Shown: positions 43,137 to 56,671, counted from the first letter of the stretch. The stretch: 64,000 bases of DNA from Nocardioides sp. SYSU D00065 (GCF_017916425.1 NZ_JAFMSX010000002.1:676413-740412); one strand, 5' to 3'. Notes: generated from the sequence alone by a model not told the origin. Made by a program: numbers and translations.

Positions 43137-44793
43137 CGGTCGTCACCGGGTTCTCGAAGCGGCTCAGCTCGACGCTGACCTGCACCTCCCACTCGCCCGC
43201 CCGGGGCAGCACGACGTCGCCCCGGTAGGTGCCGGAGGCGATCGGCGCGACCGCGACCGCGCCCAGGTCCAGCCCGTCGGTCCGCAGCTCGACGGTGGGG
43301 TTGACCGGCGGGTCGTAGGGCTCGCCGGAGGAGTCCTGCACCTGCACGAGCAGGGTGTTCCTGCCGGTGCGCCGCGGGTCCATCACTGCGAGCACCCGCA
43401 GGTCGCCCGCGGTGGCCGCGCCGACCCCCGTGCCGCCGGTGGCGGCCGTGAGCGGCACCGGCCGGGGCGACTGGTTGACCAGGACGCCGGTGACGCCGAG
43501 CAGCACGACCAGCAGGACGGCCTCGACCCGCACCGTCCGGGTGACGGCGACCGCCGCGCGCTCCCGGTCGCCGAACCCGGCGGCCGCCTGCACGGCGGGA
43601 AGGGTGCGCCACCGGTTCCAGCCCCCGATCGCCGCCACGACCAGCGCGATGGCGACCTTGGCGAGCAGCAGCCAGCCGTAGCGGGTCTCGACCAGCGCCG
43701 CCCACGACCCGACGATCCGCCAGCCCACGAAGGTGCCGGTCACCGCCACGGCCAGCAGCGCACCGCCGGCCAGTGCGGAGAACCGGGTCAGGGTGCGGGC
43801 AGCCAGCACCTCGCGGCCGGACAGCGCGCGCAACGACAGCACCAGCCCGACCAGGCCGCCGAGCCACAGCGCGCCGGCCACGAGGTGCAGGACGTCGGCG
43901 GCGATGAGCAGGGCGGAGGGGGAGTAGGCCCGCGAGTGCCCCACGACCGAGGGTCCGGCCAGCGCGACCAGGGCGCCCGCCGTGAGCAGCCAGCGGTCCA
44001 CGGTGCCGGGTGCGGCGCTCCTGCAGGCCGGAGCGGCGAGCCCGAGGCCGGCGACTACCAGGGCAGCGGCGAACATCTCGTTGGCGACCAGCCCGGGGTC
44101 GAAGGACGCGACGAGGTCGCCCAGCTCGAGGCCCTGGCCGTAGACCGAGGCGACGGGCACCTGCAGCACTGCGCCGGCTCCGGCCGCGCCGGCGGCGTAC
44201 GCGAGCAGTCGGCGCAGCCGGGCGCGCACGGCGGTCCCGGACCACGACCGCGGCAGGACGAGCGCCACGAACAGCGCCAGTCCGGCTGCCAGGAGCAGGC
44301 CGATGAGCGACACGGCCGTGACCACGTCGCGCAGCACCGTGACGGAGGCCGACGACGTCGTGGGCGCAGGTGGTGGCGTCACGCTGGCGCTGGGCGCGCC
44401 GACGGCGAAGGTGAGCGCGCCGGAGACGGGGTGGCCGTCGCTGGATAGGACGTTCCAGGACACGACGTACGTCCCGTCCCCGAGGCCCGCGGCGCCGGGC
44501 AGGTCGACGCGGACCTCCGTGCCGTGCGCGCCGGCCGACGACTCGACGGCCCGGCCCTGCGCGTCGTAGACCGCGATCTCCTGCGAGGTGAGGCGCACCG
44601 TCTCGTTGAACGTCAAGGTCACCGTGTCGGGTGCCGTCTCGACCACGGCGCCCTCGGCGGGATCGGTCTCCACCAGCTCGGCGTGGGCCGAGGCGGGGGC
44701 GCTGCCGAGCAGGACGAGCGCGAGCGCGACCAGCGCGGCGGCCGCCAGGCTCGTCGCCCGGGACCACCACGCCGGTCGCGCCAGCGCGGTCAC
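43114..44793 (-). CDS. CopC-CopD fusion copper protein
   Basis: 559 residues. Signal peptide ending ASA, then a CopC domain whose mature N-terminus would be His (HAELVETDPAEGAVVE) and which has SSDGHPVSGALTF at its end, the copper site of CopC. Residues about 150-430 form the CopD membrane domain with about eight helices (VVGHSRAYS and DVLHLVAGALWLGGL contain conserved His). A C-terminal YtkA-like domain follows (WEVQVSVELSRFENP). It probably moves copper across or to the membrane, as in YcnJ. The GTG start overlaps the YcnI stop. Confidence 0.92.
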   Translation of the reverse strand: MTALARPAWWSRATSLAAAALVALALVLLGSAPASAHAELVETDPAEGAVVETAPDTVTLTFNETVRLTSQEIAVYDAQGRAVESSAGAHGTEVRVDLPGAAGLGDGTYVVSWNVLSSDGHPVSGALTFAVGAPSASVTPPPAPTTSSASVTVLRDVVTAVSLIGLLLAAGLALFVALVLPRSWSGTAVRARLRRLLAYAAGAAGAGAVLQVPVASVYGQGLELGDLVASFDPGLVANEMFAAALVVAGLGLAAPACRSAAPGTVDRWLLTAGALVALAGPSVVGHSRAYSPSALLIAADVLHLVAGALWLGGLVGLVLSLRALSGREVLAARTLTRFSALAGGALLAVAVTGTFVGWRIVGSWAALVETRYGWLLLAKVAIALVVAAIGGWNRWRTLPAVQAAAGFGDRERAAVAVTRTVRVEAVLLVVLLGVTGVLVNQSPRPVPLTAATGGTGVGAATAGDLRVLAVMDPRRTGRNTLLVQVQDSSGEPYDPPVNPTVELRTDGLDLGAVAVAPIASGTYRGDVVLPRAGEWEVQVSVELSRFENPVTTVRLTVRP

Positions 44794-45557
44794 GAGGTCG
44801 AGCGCGTGCGGGCCAGGGCGAGAACGCCGGCGGCCAGGCCGAGCAGGCCGGCCACCAGGGCGGCCCAGCCGAGCGCGGCCGAGCCCTCGTCGTCGGAGGC
44901 CGCCGCCGGCTCGCCGGCCTCGTCGCCGGCAGCCACCGCGGCAGCGTCCTCGTCGGCTCCCTCGGCGGTCTCGTCGGCCGCAGCCTCCTCGGCCGCCTCG
45001 CTGCCGTGACCGTCCCCGGCGGACTCCACGACCTCGAAGGCCGGCGCGGGGCTCTCCAGCTCGTCGGGGTCCTGGCCCTCGGCCGGGACCTGGGTCCAGC
45101 CGGTCTCACCCTTCGCGCAGGTCTGGATCGTCGGGAACGCGAGGGTCTCGCCGGCGACGTCCGGCACCTGGAAGGAGAGCTCGAAGGTGTCGCGCTGGGC
45201 GTCCGGCAGCGGAGTGGTGGCGGTGTAGACGACCGACGCGATCCGCTCGGTGACCTCGTTGCCGTGACTGTCGGTGACCGGCTCCTCGAGCTGCGCCGTG
45301 GTGGTCTCGACGGTGTAGAAGGGATTGCGGGTCGGCGTCACCGACAGCACCGACTCCGGCACCTGGATCTCGATCCTGGTGGTGGGGGAGCCCTCGCAGC
45401 CGTGGGGGACGCTGAAGGTCGCGACGGTGTAGGCGCCGGCCGAGGCGTCGGTCACCGTGGCGCTGACGTGGGCGCTGGCCGGGGCGGCGAGCGAGAGGGC
45501 GATGGCCGCGGTGGCGGCCGGGAGCACGCAGAGGCGCGCGAACGTACGGGTGGACAT
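44790..45557 (-). CDS. ycnI: YcnI/DUF1775 copper-binding membrane-anchored protein
   Basis: 255 residues. The signal peptide ends ASA and the mature chain would start with His (HVSATV), the mono-histidine copper site known for YcnI. The DUF1775 core shows FSVPHGCEGSPTTRIEIQVPE and a later TCAKGETGWTQVPAEG. A long acidic Ala/Glu linker (about residues 190-225) leads to one C-terminal helix (ALGWAALVAGLLGLAAGVLAL) as anchor. AGGAG lies four bases before the ATG. It is coupled to the CopC-CopD gene, the usual actinobacterial ycnI-copCD arrangement. Confidence 0.92.
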   Translation of the reverse strand: MSTRTFARLCVLPAATAAIALSLAAPASAHVSATVTDASAGAYTVATFSVPHGCEGSPTTRIEIQVPESVLSVTPTRNPFYTVETTTAQLEEPVTDSHGNEVTERIASVVYTATTPLPDAQRDTFELSFQVPDVAGETLAFPTIQTCAKGETGWTQVPAEGQDPDELESPAPAFEVVESAGDGHGSEAAEEAAADETAEGADEDAAAVAAGDEAGEPAAASDDEGSAALGWAALVAGLLGLAAGVLALARTRSTS

Positions 45558-45629
45558 GTCTCTCCTGATGAGCATGAGGTGGGTCGTGCGGGTCTGGGGT
45601 CGCGCGTGCCACCCGAGCCCGGACCGGGC

Positions 45630-46166
45630 TCAGGCGGGCACGAGCGCGAGCGGTGGCCCGCGTCGAGGAGAGACGAGCAGGTGGGTGAGCGAGGAACGGG
45701 TCCAGCCGGCCGCTGGCCCGAGCCGGGGACGCGGCGCGACGGGCAGCGCGGGGTGGAGGCGCAGGGAGACGACGTACGACGCGGCGCGCCGGCCCGCCCA
45801 CCACGCCGCGGCGGTGAGGACCGCGACGCAGAGGTGGGCGACGAGCATCTGCCAGGTCCAGCCGGCCTCGCTCGGCACGGCGGCGTGGTGCTGGTGGTCG
45901 GCGAGCCCGAACGACTCGTGCAGGCCCAGCTGGGCCGCGGCGACCGCCGGGAGCAGGGCCCACTGCGGGACCTCGCGGGCGAAGAGCAGCAGGCTGGAGG
46001 CGAGCAGCACGGCCGTGACGAGCAGCAGCCCCGGGCCGGTGGGGACGTCGCCGCCGGCCCACGTGTGCGCCGCCGCGGCACCGGTCGTCGCGACGACCGT
46101 CGCGGCGACCGCTCGCGCGAGGACGTGAGGCGCTCGGGCGCTCACCACCCTCGGCTCCACGGTCAT
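45630..46166 (-). CDS. Four-helix membrane protein upstream of the copper genes
   Basis: 178 residues, not recognised as a named family. About four hydrophobic helices are visible (ARAVAATVVATTGAAAAHTW; GPGLLLVTAVLLASSLLLF; ALLPAVAAAQLGLHES; MLVAHLCVAVLTAAAWWAG). A His cluster ADHQHHAA and HES lie between helices 3 and 4. The tail is Pro/Arg-rich and probably cytoplasmic. It precedes ycnI by 72 bases on the same strand and could belong to the copper operon; the His residues suggest metal contact, which is only a guess. GATCAT lies six bases before the ATG. Confidence 0.7.
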   Translation of the reverse strand: MTVEPRVVSARAPHVLARAVAATVVATTGAAAAHTWAGGDVPTGPGLLLVTAVLLASSLLLFAREVPQWALLPAVAAAQLGLHESFGLADHQHHAAVPSEAGWTWQMLVAHLCVAVLTAAAWWAGRRAASYVVSLRLHPALPVAPRPRLGPAAGWTRSSLTHLLVSPRRGPPLALVPA

Positions 46167-46211
46167 GGCGACATGATCGCAGAGCGGCGTCAGCGGCGGC
46201 GGGGCAGCCTG

Positions 46212-46649
46212 CTACCAGCCGGCGGAGCGGCGCGGTCGCCGGTAGTCGACGTGGTGGTGGGGATGGGGGCCCGCGTGGCCGTGCCTCGGGGCGCACTGGC
46301 CGCCGCGTCGGCCCATGAGGAACAGCAGCGGGAAGACCAGCAGCCACAGGGGCGCCTCGACGAGCACGCTGAGCGCGATCAGCACGGCGAGCACCGGCAG
46401 CAGCGGCAGGCGGAACGGGCGTCGGCCCGGCTGCGCCGGGACCGCCGGCGCGCGCGCCGGCTCCAGGCGTGGCAGGTCGCCGAAGAGCACGGCGAGGTCG
46501 GCACGCGTGCGCGCGGTCCAGATCGCGTCGAGCCGCTCGTCGTACTCCTCGTGGTCGAGGCGGCCCTCGGCGTAGTGCCCGGCCAGGTCGGCCATCGCGC
46601 GCTCACGGTCGCTGTCGGCGATGCGCTGCCGCGGGTCGGGCGCGTTCAT
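46212..46649 (-). CDS. DUF1707 domain membrane protein
   Basis: 145 residues. The N-terminal DUF1707 (SHOCT-like) module is clear: RIADSDRERAMADLAGHYAEGRL followed by EYDERLDAIWTARTRADL, here described in two parts. Two hydrophobic helices (about residues 83-115) follow, then a His/Arg-rich tail (HGHAGPHPHHH). The function is unknown. Its ATG overlaps the stop of the PadR gene by four bases, so they are coupled; such pairs commonly carry an auto-regulated small membrane protein. The stop lies 45 bases after the start of the copper-region membrane gene. Confidence 0.85.
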   Translation of the reverse strand: MNAPDPRQRIADSDRERAMADLAGHYAEGRLDHEEYDERLDAIWTARTRADLAVLFGDLPRLEPARAPAVPAQPGRRPFRLPLLPVLAVLIALSVLVEAPLWLLVFPLLFLMGRRGGQCAPRHGHAGPHPHHHVDYRRPRRSAGW

Positions 46650-47335
46650 CGCTCCGCGTCCCGTCCGTCGGCGAGGATGCCGTAGAGCCGGCGCCTGGTG
46701 TCGACGAGCACGTCCAGGGCGGCCCGCTTCTGCTGCTCCGAGCCCTGCGTGGCGAGCTGCCACACGGCGCTCACGACCTGACCGATCTCGCTCTTGATGT
46801 CGGCGTGGCCGGACGGCTGGTCGAGGTCGGGCTCGGGGGTGCTGGCGAAGGGGGCCCAGACGGCGGCGAGCTGGTCGGTGTGGGCCTCGGCCCAGGCGAC
46901 GCCGCGATCGGTCAGCCGGATGGTCCGTCGCCCGCGCGCGTCGTCCGACTCGACCAGGCCCTCGTCCTGGAGCTGCTGGATGGTCGGGTAGACCGAGCCG
47001 GGCGACGGTCGCCACTCGCCGTGGCTGAGCTCGGAGATCTCCTGGATGACCTGGTAGCCGTTGATCGGCGCCTCGGCCGCCCGGGCGCGGTGGAGCACGT
47101 CGATGATCGCGGTGCGGACGTCGCCGCGTCGTACGCGCGGGCCGCGCTGCTGCGGTCGCTGCGGGGCGGTCGCCAGGCCCAGGATGTCGCCCAGCCACGG
47201 CGGAGGACCGCCCGGACGGCGACCGCGGTGGCCGCCGGGGGACCAGGCGCTCCAGCCTGCACAGTCGTTGCTGCTACGGCGCGCGTCGCGCTCGTCGTCG
47301 CCGGGCCAGTCGGACCCGGGCCAGTGGTGTCCCAT
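46646..47335 (-). CDS. PadR family transcriptional regulator
   Basis: 229 residues. The first 70 residues are low-complexity (His/Trp/Gly/Pro-rich). The PadR winged helix starts at VRTAIIDVLHRA with NGYQVIQEISEL and the hallmark PSPGSVYPTIQQLQDEGLV. A C-terminal helical domain (residues about 165-229) gives dimerisation. The ATG at 47335 is one of several possible. An overlapping palindrome (47387-47404) in its promoter region is a likely autoregulatory site. It is coupled to the DUF1707 gene. Confidence 0.88.
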   Translation of the reverse strand: MGHHWPGSDWPGDDERDARRSSNDCAGWSAWSPGGHRGRRPGGPPPWLGDILGLATAPQRPQQRGPRVRRGDVRTAIIDVLHRARAAEAPINGYQVIQEISELSHGEWRPSPGSVYPTIQQLQDEGLVESDDARGRRTIRLTDRGVAWAEAHTDQLAAVWAPFASTPEPDLDQPSGHADIKSEIGQVVSAVWQLATQGSEQQKRAALDVLVDTRRRLYGILADGRDAER

Positions 47336-47386
47336 GTCGGATGCTCCCTCGTCGAAGATGGTGACCGAGAACGATGCTCGGTGACG

Positions 47387-47404
47387 TATCGCGATATATC
47401 GCGA
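47387..47404. promoter_or_regulatory. Putative PadR operator
   Basis: Two overlapping palindromes: TATCGCGATA (47387-47396) and TCGCGATATATCGCGA (47389-47404, perfect 16-mer). It is strikingly AT-containing for this DNA and lies 52-69 bases upstream of the PadR ATG. Confidence 0.6.
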
Positions 47405-47463
47405 GCGTACGCCGACAGTCGGTCGACGACAAGAGGTCCAGGCCGCCGGGAGGGCGTACGCCG

Positions 47464-48663
47464 TCAGCGCGCCCGGCCGGTGGGCGTGCAGGCGGCGCGC
47501 GGGACCGAGCTGTCCTCGATGATGGCGTCGAAGAGCGCCGGTGCCCGGTCCGGGTCGGCGATGAGCCGGTTGGGGTCGCTCGGCGCCGCGAGGTTGGGCA
47601 TGGTGCAGGTCTGGCTCTCGCCGGTCATCGCCAGCGCGAACCGGCCCAGGTCGACGGGGTTCATGCCCTCGTCGACGCGGATCGCGTCGAACGCGGCGTC
47701 GTTGATGTTCCAGTAGCGCACCGGGTTGACGAAGGTCCACGGAGTCAGTGCCTCGTCGCCGAGGGCGCTGATCACCTCCCGCTGCCGGGCGACGCGGTCG
47801 AGGTCGCTGAGCGCGGTGACGTGGCGCGAGCGCGAGTAGGCCAGCGCCGTCAGGCCGTCGACCTCCTGGCAGCCCTTCGCGATGTCGAGGCGCGCCATCG
47901 GGTCCTTCATCGCCTGCTTGGGGCAGATCTCCACCCCACCGAACGCGTCGACGGTGTTGATGACGCTGCCGAACCCGAGCTCGACGTAGTGGTCGATGTG
48001 GATGCCGGTCAGCTTCTCCACGCTCGACACGAGCAGCGAGGGGCCGCCGAGCGCGAAGGCGGAGTTGATCATCTGCGTGCCGTGCCCCGGGACCTCGGCG
48101 AGGGTGTCGCGGGGGATCGACATCATCGTGCGGCCGCCGGAGCCGGTGTGCAGCACGATGATCGTGTCGGTGTTCGTGCCGCCCCGCTCACCGGTCTGCA
48201 GCACCTTGCGCTGCTCGTCGGTGAGGTCGTCGGCCTTGTCGGAGCCGACGATGAGGTAGTTGGTGCCAGGCTGGTCGCCGGGGCGGTCGCCGCTGGGCTC
48301 GCTGTCGACCTTCTCGATGGTCGTCCAGTGCCACAGCGGCACGCCGACGAGGTAGACCAGCACCAGCAGCAGGACCAGCGGCACCAGCCCGAGGCGCAGG
48401 CGCGGACGCCAGCGGCGCCGCGGTGGACGCGGCGCCGGGGTCGCGGGCGCGGTGCGCGGCCGGGCCGGCGGCTGCCCGCCCGAGGCCCCCTGCTTCCGCG
48501 AGGCCACCGGCATCACCCGGGTCTCGTCGGGGCGCTCGGGCCCCTGCTGGGGGACGCGCTGCGTGGCGTCGCCGGGCGGCGTCTGCGACGAGCCGCCGTA
48601 GAGCCAGTCGTACTCCGGCGTTCCCTTCTCGGGCATCCCGGAGCCCTGCGGACGATCAGCCAT
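47464..48663 (-). CDS. LytR-CpsA-Psr (LCP) family protein
   Basis: 399 residues: a Pro/Arg-rich cytoplasmic head, one membrane helix (about residues 88-110), then an extracellular LCP domain. Family signatures are NYLIVGSD, GTNTDTIIVLHT, MMSIPRDTL, and AYSRSRHVTALSDLDRVARQREVI (in the latter the Arg residues contact the pyrophosphate). LCP enzymes transfer lipid-linked polymers to peptidoglycan. M. tuberculosis Rv3267 occupies a similar place. The ATG at 48663 has TAGCGT eight bases upstream, overlapping the -10 of the divergent thioesterase. Confidence 0.92.
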   Translation of the reverse strand: MADRPQGSGMPEKGTPEYDWLYGGSSQTPPGDATQRVPQQGPERPDETRVMPVASRKQGASGGQPPARPRTAPATPAPRPPRRRWRPRLRLGLVPLVLLLVLVYLVGVPLWHWTTIEKVDSEPSGDRPGDQPGTNYLIVGSDKADDLTDEQRKVLQTGERGGTNTDTIIVLHTGSGGRTMMSIPRDTLAEVPGHGTQMINSAFALGGPSLLVSSVEKLTGIHIDHYVELGFGSVINTVDAFGGVEICPKQAMKDPMARLDIAKGCQEVDGLTALAYSRSRHVTALSDLDRVARQREVISALGDEALTPWTFVNPVRYWNINDAAFDAIRVDEGMNPVDLGRFALAMTGESQTCTMPNLAAPSDPNRLIADPDRAPALFDAIIEDSSVPRAACTPTGRAR

Positions 48664-48671
48664 GTGGACGG

Positions 48672-48681
48672 ACGCTACCGT
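48672..48681. promoter_or_regulatory. Overlapping divergent -10 boxes
   Basis: Minus-strand TAGCGT (48672-48677) serves the LCP gene and plus-strand TACCGT (48676-48681) the thioesterase; they share the central TA. The two start codons are only 25 bases apart, so both promoters must lie in each other's coding sequence and probably cannot be occupied at once. Confidence 0.55.
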
Positions 48682-48688
48682 GCCCGGC

Positions 48689-49180
48689 ATGAGCCGACCC
48701 ACGTCGTACAGCCGGGTGAGCCTGGGGATCATGGCCCACTCGAGCGAGGCGAACCTGCTGGGCAACGTCCACGGCGGCGAGATCATGAAGCTCGCCGACT
48801 CCACCGCCGGTGCCGTCGCCTACCGGCACAGCGGCGGTCCCGCGGTCACCGCGGCGATGGACGACATGACGTTCCTGGCGCCCGTGCACGTCGGGGACAT
48901 CATCAAGACCTACGCGCAGGTCAACTGGGCCGGTACCTCCTCGATGGAGATCGGGGTCCGGGTCGAGGCCCAGCCGTGGGGCAACGCCGGCGACGAGCCG
49001 GTGCACGTCGCCAGCGCCTACTTCGTCTTCGTCGCCATCGACGAGGACGGCAAGCCACGCCCCGTCCCGCCGCTGGAGACCGAGACGCCAGCCGACGTAC
49101 GCCGCCAGCGCGAGGCCGAGATCCGCCGCTCGCACCGGCTCGCCCGCAAGGCCGAGATCGACCGCGGTCGCGAGGGATGA
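48689..49180 (+). CDS. Acyl-CoA thioesterase (hotdog fold)
   Basis: 163 residues. The hotdog motif LGNVHGGEIMKLADSTAGAVA (helix and loop) near residues 21-41 and VTAAMDDMTFLAPVHVGD identify the YciA/ACOT type of acyl-CoA thioesterase. It hydrolyses acyl-CoA to free acid and CoA in the cytosol. The last 40 residues are basic/acidic helix. The ATG at 48689 has TACCGT seven bases upstream; an in-frame extension to 48662 would cross the promoter. The GNAT gene follows with a 4-base overlap. Confidence 0.9.
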   Translation: MSRPTSYSRVSLGIMAHSSEANLLGNVHGGEIMKLADSTAGAVAYRHSGGPAVTAAMDDMTFLAPVHVGDIIKTYAQVNWAGTSSMEIGVRVEAQPWGNAGDEPVHVASAYFVFVAIDEDGKPRPVPPLETETPADVRRQREAEIRRSHRLARKAEIDRGREG

Positions 49181-49779
49181 CGGACTGGACGCGGGCGCGC
49201 ACCGACCGGCTCTGGCTCGACGTCCCGGTCGAGCAGGACGCCGAACGGCTGCTCGCCATCCACGCTGACCCTGCGTCATGGCGTCACTTCCCGTCGGGGG
49301 TGGTCACCGACCCGAAGGCCGGCGCCGTCATGGTGGCGGCGAGCCGGCGCCGCTTCGAGCGCGACGGGCTGGCGTACTGGTCGGTGCGCGACAGCGAGGA
49401 CGGACCCGTCGTCGGCCGCGGTGGGTGCGCGGTGCCCGACGAGGCACTCGGCGCCCGAGGCTGGTGGAACCTCTACTACCGCTTCGACCAGCGCGTCCTG
49501 GGTCGCGGCTACGCCACCGAGATGGGCGCCCGGGCCATCGAAGCGGCGCACGACGTAGCTCCCGAGCGCCCGGTCCTGGCCTACCTCGTCGAACACAACC
49601 ACGCCTCGCGTCGGACGGCGGAGAAGCTCGGCCTGCGGCTGGTCTGGCGCGGGCCGGACCGCGACAACCCCGACCCCGCCGCCATCCGGCTCGTCTACCT
49701 CGACCGCGCACCCGACGACCTGCTGGTCGCGGACCTGGCGGCGCAGGGCATGTCCGTCGACGGCCTCGTCGGCCGCTGA
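49177..49779 (+). CDS. GNAT-family N-acetyltransferase
   Basis: 200 residues. Motifs A/B of the RimJ/RimL-type acetyltransferases: WWNLYYRFDQRVLGRGYATEMGARAI (acetyl-CoA loop with the RGYATE core), and NHASRRTAEKLGLRLVWRG. Typical acetyl donors are acetyl-CoA; the acceptor (ribosomal, peptide or small amine) is unknown. The ATG overlaps the thioesterase stop, so the two are co-translated. It is followed by 138 bases that carry the promoter of the galactan-region LCP gene. Confidence 0.9.
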   Translation: MTDWTRARTDRLWLDVPVEQDAERLLAIHADPASWRHFPSGVVTDPKAGAVMVAASRRRFERDGLAYWSVRDSEDGPVVGRGGCAVPDEALGARGWWNLYYRFDQRVLGRGYATEMGARAIEAAHDVAPERPVLAYLVEHNHASRRTAEKLGLRLVWRGPDRDNPDPAAIRLVYLDRAPDDLLVADLAAQGMSVDGLVGR

Positions 49780-49872
49780 CGTCGGGGGACCGGCGCCGAG
49801 CGGCTGGTTCGGGGAGGCGGACGACCGCCCGGTCCCGGCGCGTCGCGACCCGGTGGGACGGGTGTGACTGGT

Positions 49873-49878
49873 GATACT
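49873..49878 (+). promoter_or_regulatory. -10 box of the galactan operon
   Basis: GATACT, preceded by GT, about 34 bases upstream of a GAGAGG ribosome site for the ATG at 49918. Unlike most genes here, this start has a normal leader. I see no clear -35. Confidence 0.45.
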
Positions 49879-49917
49879 GGGCGGGCTGACTTCCCCCAGC
49901 ACAGAGAGGCTCCCCCG

Positions 49918-51501
49918 ATGCCGCCCGTCACCCCCTCCGGGTCGCACTCGACGCGGTTCACCACGCTCCACCGCGCCCAGCGCGTGCGGTTCCGTCGCGC
50001 GGTGACGCTGATGCTGATGACGTTCGTCCTCCCGGGATCGGCGCAGCTGGTGGCCGGCAACCGCAGGGTCGGCCGGATCGCGCTGCGCACCTGGATCTGC
50101 CTGGCCGTGCTCGGCCTGGCCGCGATCGTGGCGTCCTACCTGTGGCACGGCGTCGCCTTCTGGGCCGGCACCCGGCCGATGGTCCTGCAGAGCCTGCGCC
50201 TGGGGCTGATCGCCCTGGCCGTCGGCTGGGCCTACCTGTTCATCGACGCGTGGCGGCTCGGCCAGCCGCTCACCCTCCAGCGCCAGCACCGCCTCGCCGT
50301 CGTCGGCGTCAACGGCGTGCTGTGCTTCAGCGTCGCAGGCGCGCTCCTCTTCGGCGCGCACGTGCTCGGCGTGCAGCGCCAGTTCATGCTCTCGACGTTC
50401 AGCGACGGCGACGCCGTGGGCGCCCACGACGGGCGCTACAACGTGCTGCTGCTGGGCGGCGACTCCGGCGCCGGGCGCTGGGGCCTGCGCCCGGACTCGA
50501 TGACGGTCGCCAGCATCGACGCCGAGACCGGCAAGACCGTGCTGATCTCGCTGCCGCGCAACATGCAGAACTTCCCCTTCGCCGAGGGCTCCGTCATGGA
50601 CGAGCAGTTCCCCGACGGCTTCGACGAGGAGGGGATGTACCTCAACGGACTCGCCACCTGGGCGCTCGACCACGCCGAGCTGTTCAAGGGCTCGGAGAAT
50701 CCCGGCGTGGACGCCACGATCCAGGGCGTCGAGGGCATCACCGGCCTGGAGATGAACTACTGGGCGATGGTCAACCTCGAGGGCTTCAAGGACCTCGTCG
50801 ACGCCGTCGGCGGGGTGGAGCTCAACGTGCGCCAGCCGATCCCGGTCGGCCTGCCGCACGAGAAGACCTTCCACTACATCGAGCCGGGCCGACGGACCCT
50901 CGACGGCCACGACACGCTCTGGTTCGCGCGGGCGCGCGAGGGCTCGGACGACTACTCGCGGATGGCGCGGCAGAAGTGCGTGATGGGCGCGATGCTCGCG
51001 CAGGTCAGCCCCCAGACGGCGCTGCGCAACTTCGAGAAGATCGCCGGCGCGAGCTCGGCCATGGTCTCCACCGACCTGCCGCGCGGCGAGGTCGGCCGCT
51101 TCGTCGACCTCGCCCTCAAGGCGCGGACGCAGAAGATCGCCACGCTGTCGCTCGTCCCGCCGATGATCGACACCGCCAACCCCGACATCGACCTGATCCA
51201 CCAGACGGTGGCGGCCGTGATCGCCCGCGCCGAGGGCGAGCAGCCGGAGACCACCGCCGAGGCGGCCTCCGGTGCCGCCGACGAGGCCACCGCGGGCAGC
51301 GAGGCGACGGCCGACGAGGACACAGCGACGACGACGCCCGGCGCTTCCACGTCGAGCACCTCGACGCCCAGCGCCCCCACGCCGAGCACCCCGACGCCCA
51401 GCGCGCCGAGCACCCCGTCCGCGGTCACGGGCGGCTCGCTCGGCTCCCTGTCCGAGGGCTACGCGGCCAACCAGTCCGAGGACCTCGGCGCGGTTTGCTG
51501 A
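49918..51501 (+). CDS. LytR-CpsA-Psr (LCP) family protein heading the galactan operon
   Basis: 527 residues. Four membrane helices precede the LCP domain (MLMTFVLPGSAQLVAG; TWICLAVLGLAAIVASYLW; LGLIALAVGWAYLFIDAW; VNGVLCFSVAGALLFGA), an unusual multi-helix head. The LCP core shows NVLLLGGDSGAG, SLPRNMQNF, GVELNVRQPI and WFARAREGSDDYSRMARQKCV. The tail (residues about 440-510) is Ala/Thr/Ser/Pro-rich. It probably links the galactan made by the downstream genes to peptidoglycan, as Lcp1 does with arabinogalactan. GT2 starts 31 bases after its stop. GAGAGG precedes the ATG. Confidence 0.93.
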   Translation: MPPVTPSGSHSTRFTTLHRAQRVRFRRAVTLMLMTFVLPGSAQLVAGNRRVGRIALRTWICLAVLGLAAIVASYLWHGVAFWAGTRPMVLQSLRLGLIALAVGWAYLFIDAWRLGQPLTLQRQHRLAVVGVNGVLCFSVAGALLFGAHVLGVQRQFMLSTFSDGDAVGAHDGRYNVLLLGGDSGAGRWGLRPDSMTVASIDAETGKTVLISLPRNMQNFPFAEGSVMDEQFPDGFDEEGMYLNGLATWALDHAELFKGSENPGVDATIQGVEGITGLEMNYWAMVNLEGFKDLVDAVGGVELNVRQPIPVGLPHEKTFHYIEPGRRTLDGHDTLWFARAREGSDDYSRMARQKCVMGAMLAQVSPQTALRNFEKIAGASSAMVSTDLPRGEVGRFVDLALKARTQKIATLSLVPPMIDTANPDIDLIHQTVAAVIARAEGEQPETTAEAASGAADEATAGSEATADEDTATTTPGASTSSTSTPSAPTPSTPTPSAPSTPSAVTGGSLGSLSEGYAANQSEDLGAVC

Positions 51502-51519
51502 GGCCGTCGCCGCGGCCCC

Positions 51520-51525
51520 TAGGGT
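51520..51525 (+). promoter_or_regulatory. -10 box of the first GT2 gene
   Basis: TAGGGT, seven bases before the GTG at 51533, in the 31-base gap after the LCP gene. A secondary internal promoter; TTGCTG 19 bases upstream is a poor -35. Confidence 0.45.
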
Positions 51526-51532
51526 GTAGGCC

Positions 51533-56660
<5,128 letters not shown>

Positions 56661-56671
<11 letters not shown>

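Noticed and set aside
44631..46685. Long plus-strand frame across the copper block and the DUF1707 gene
   Set aside because: Low-complexity translation and no start context; the minus-strand genes have clear domains.
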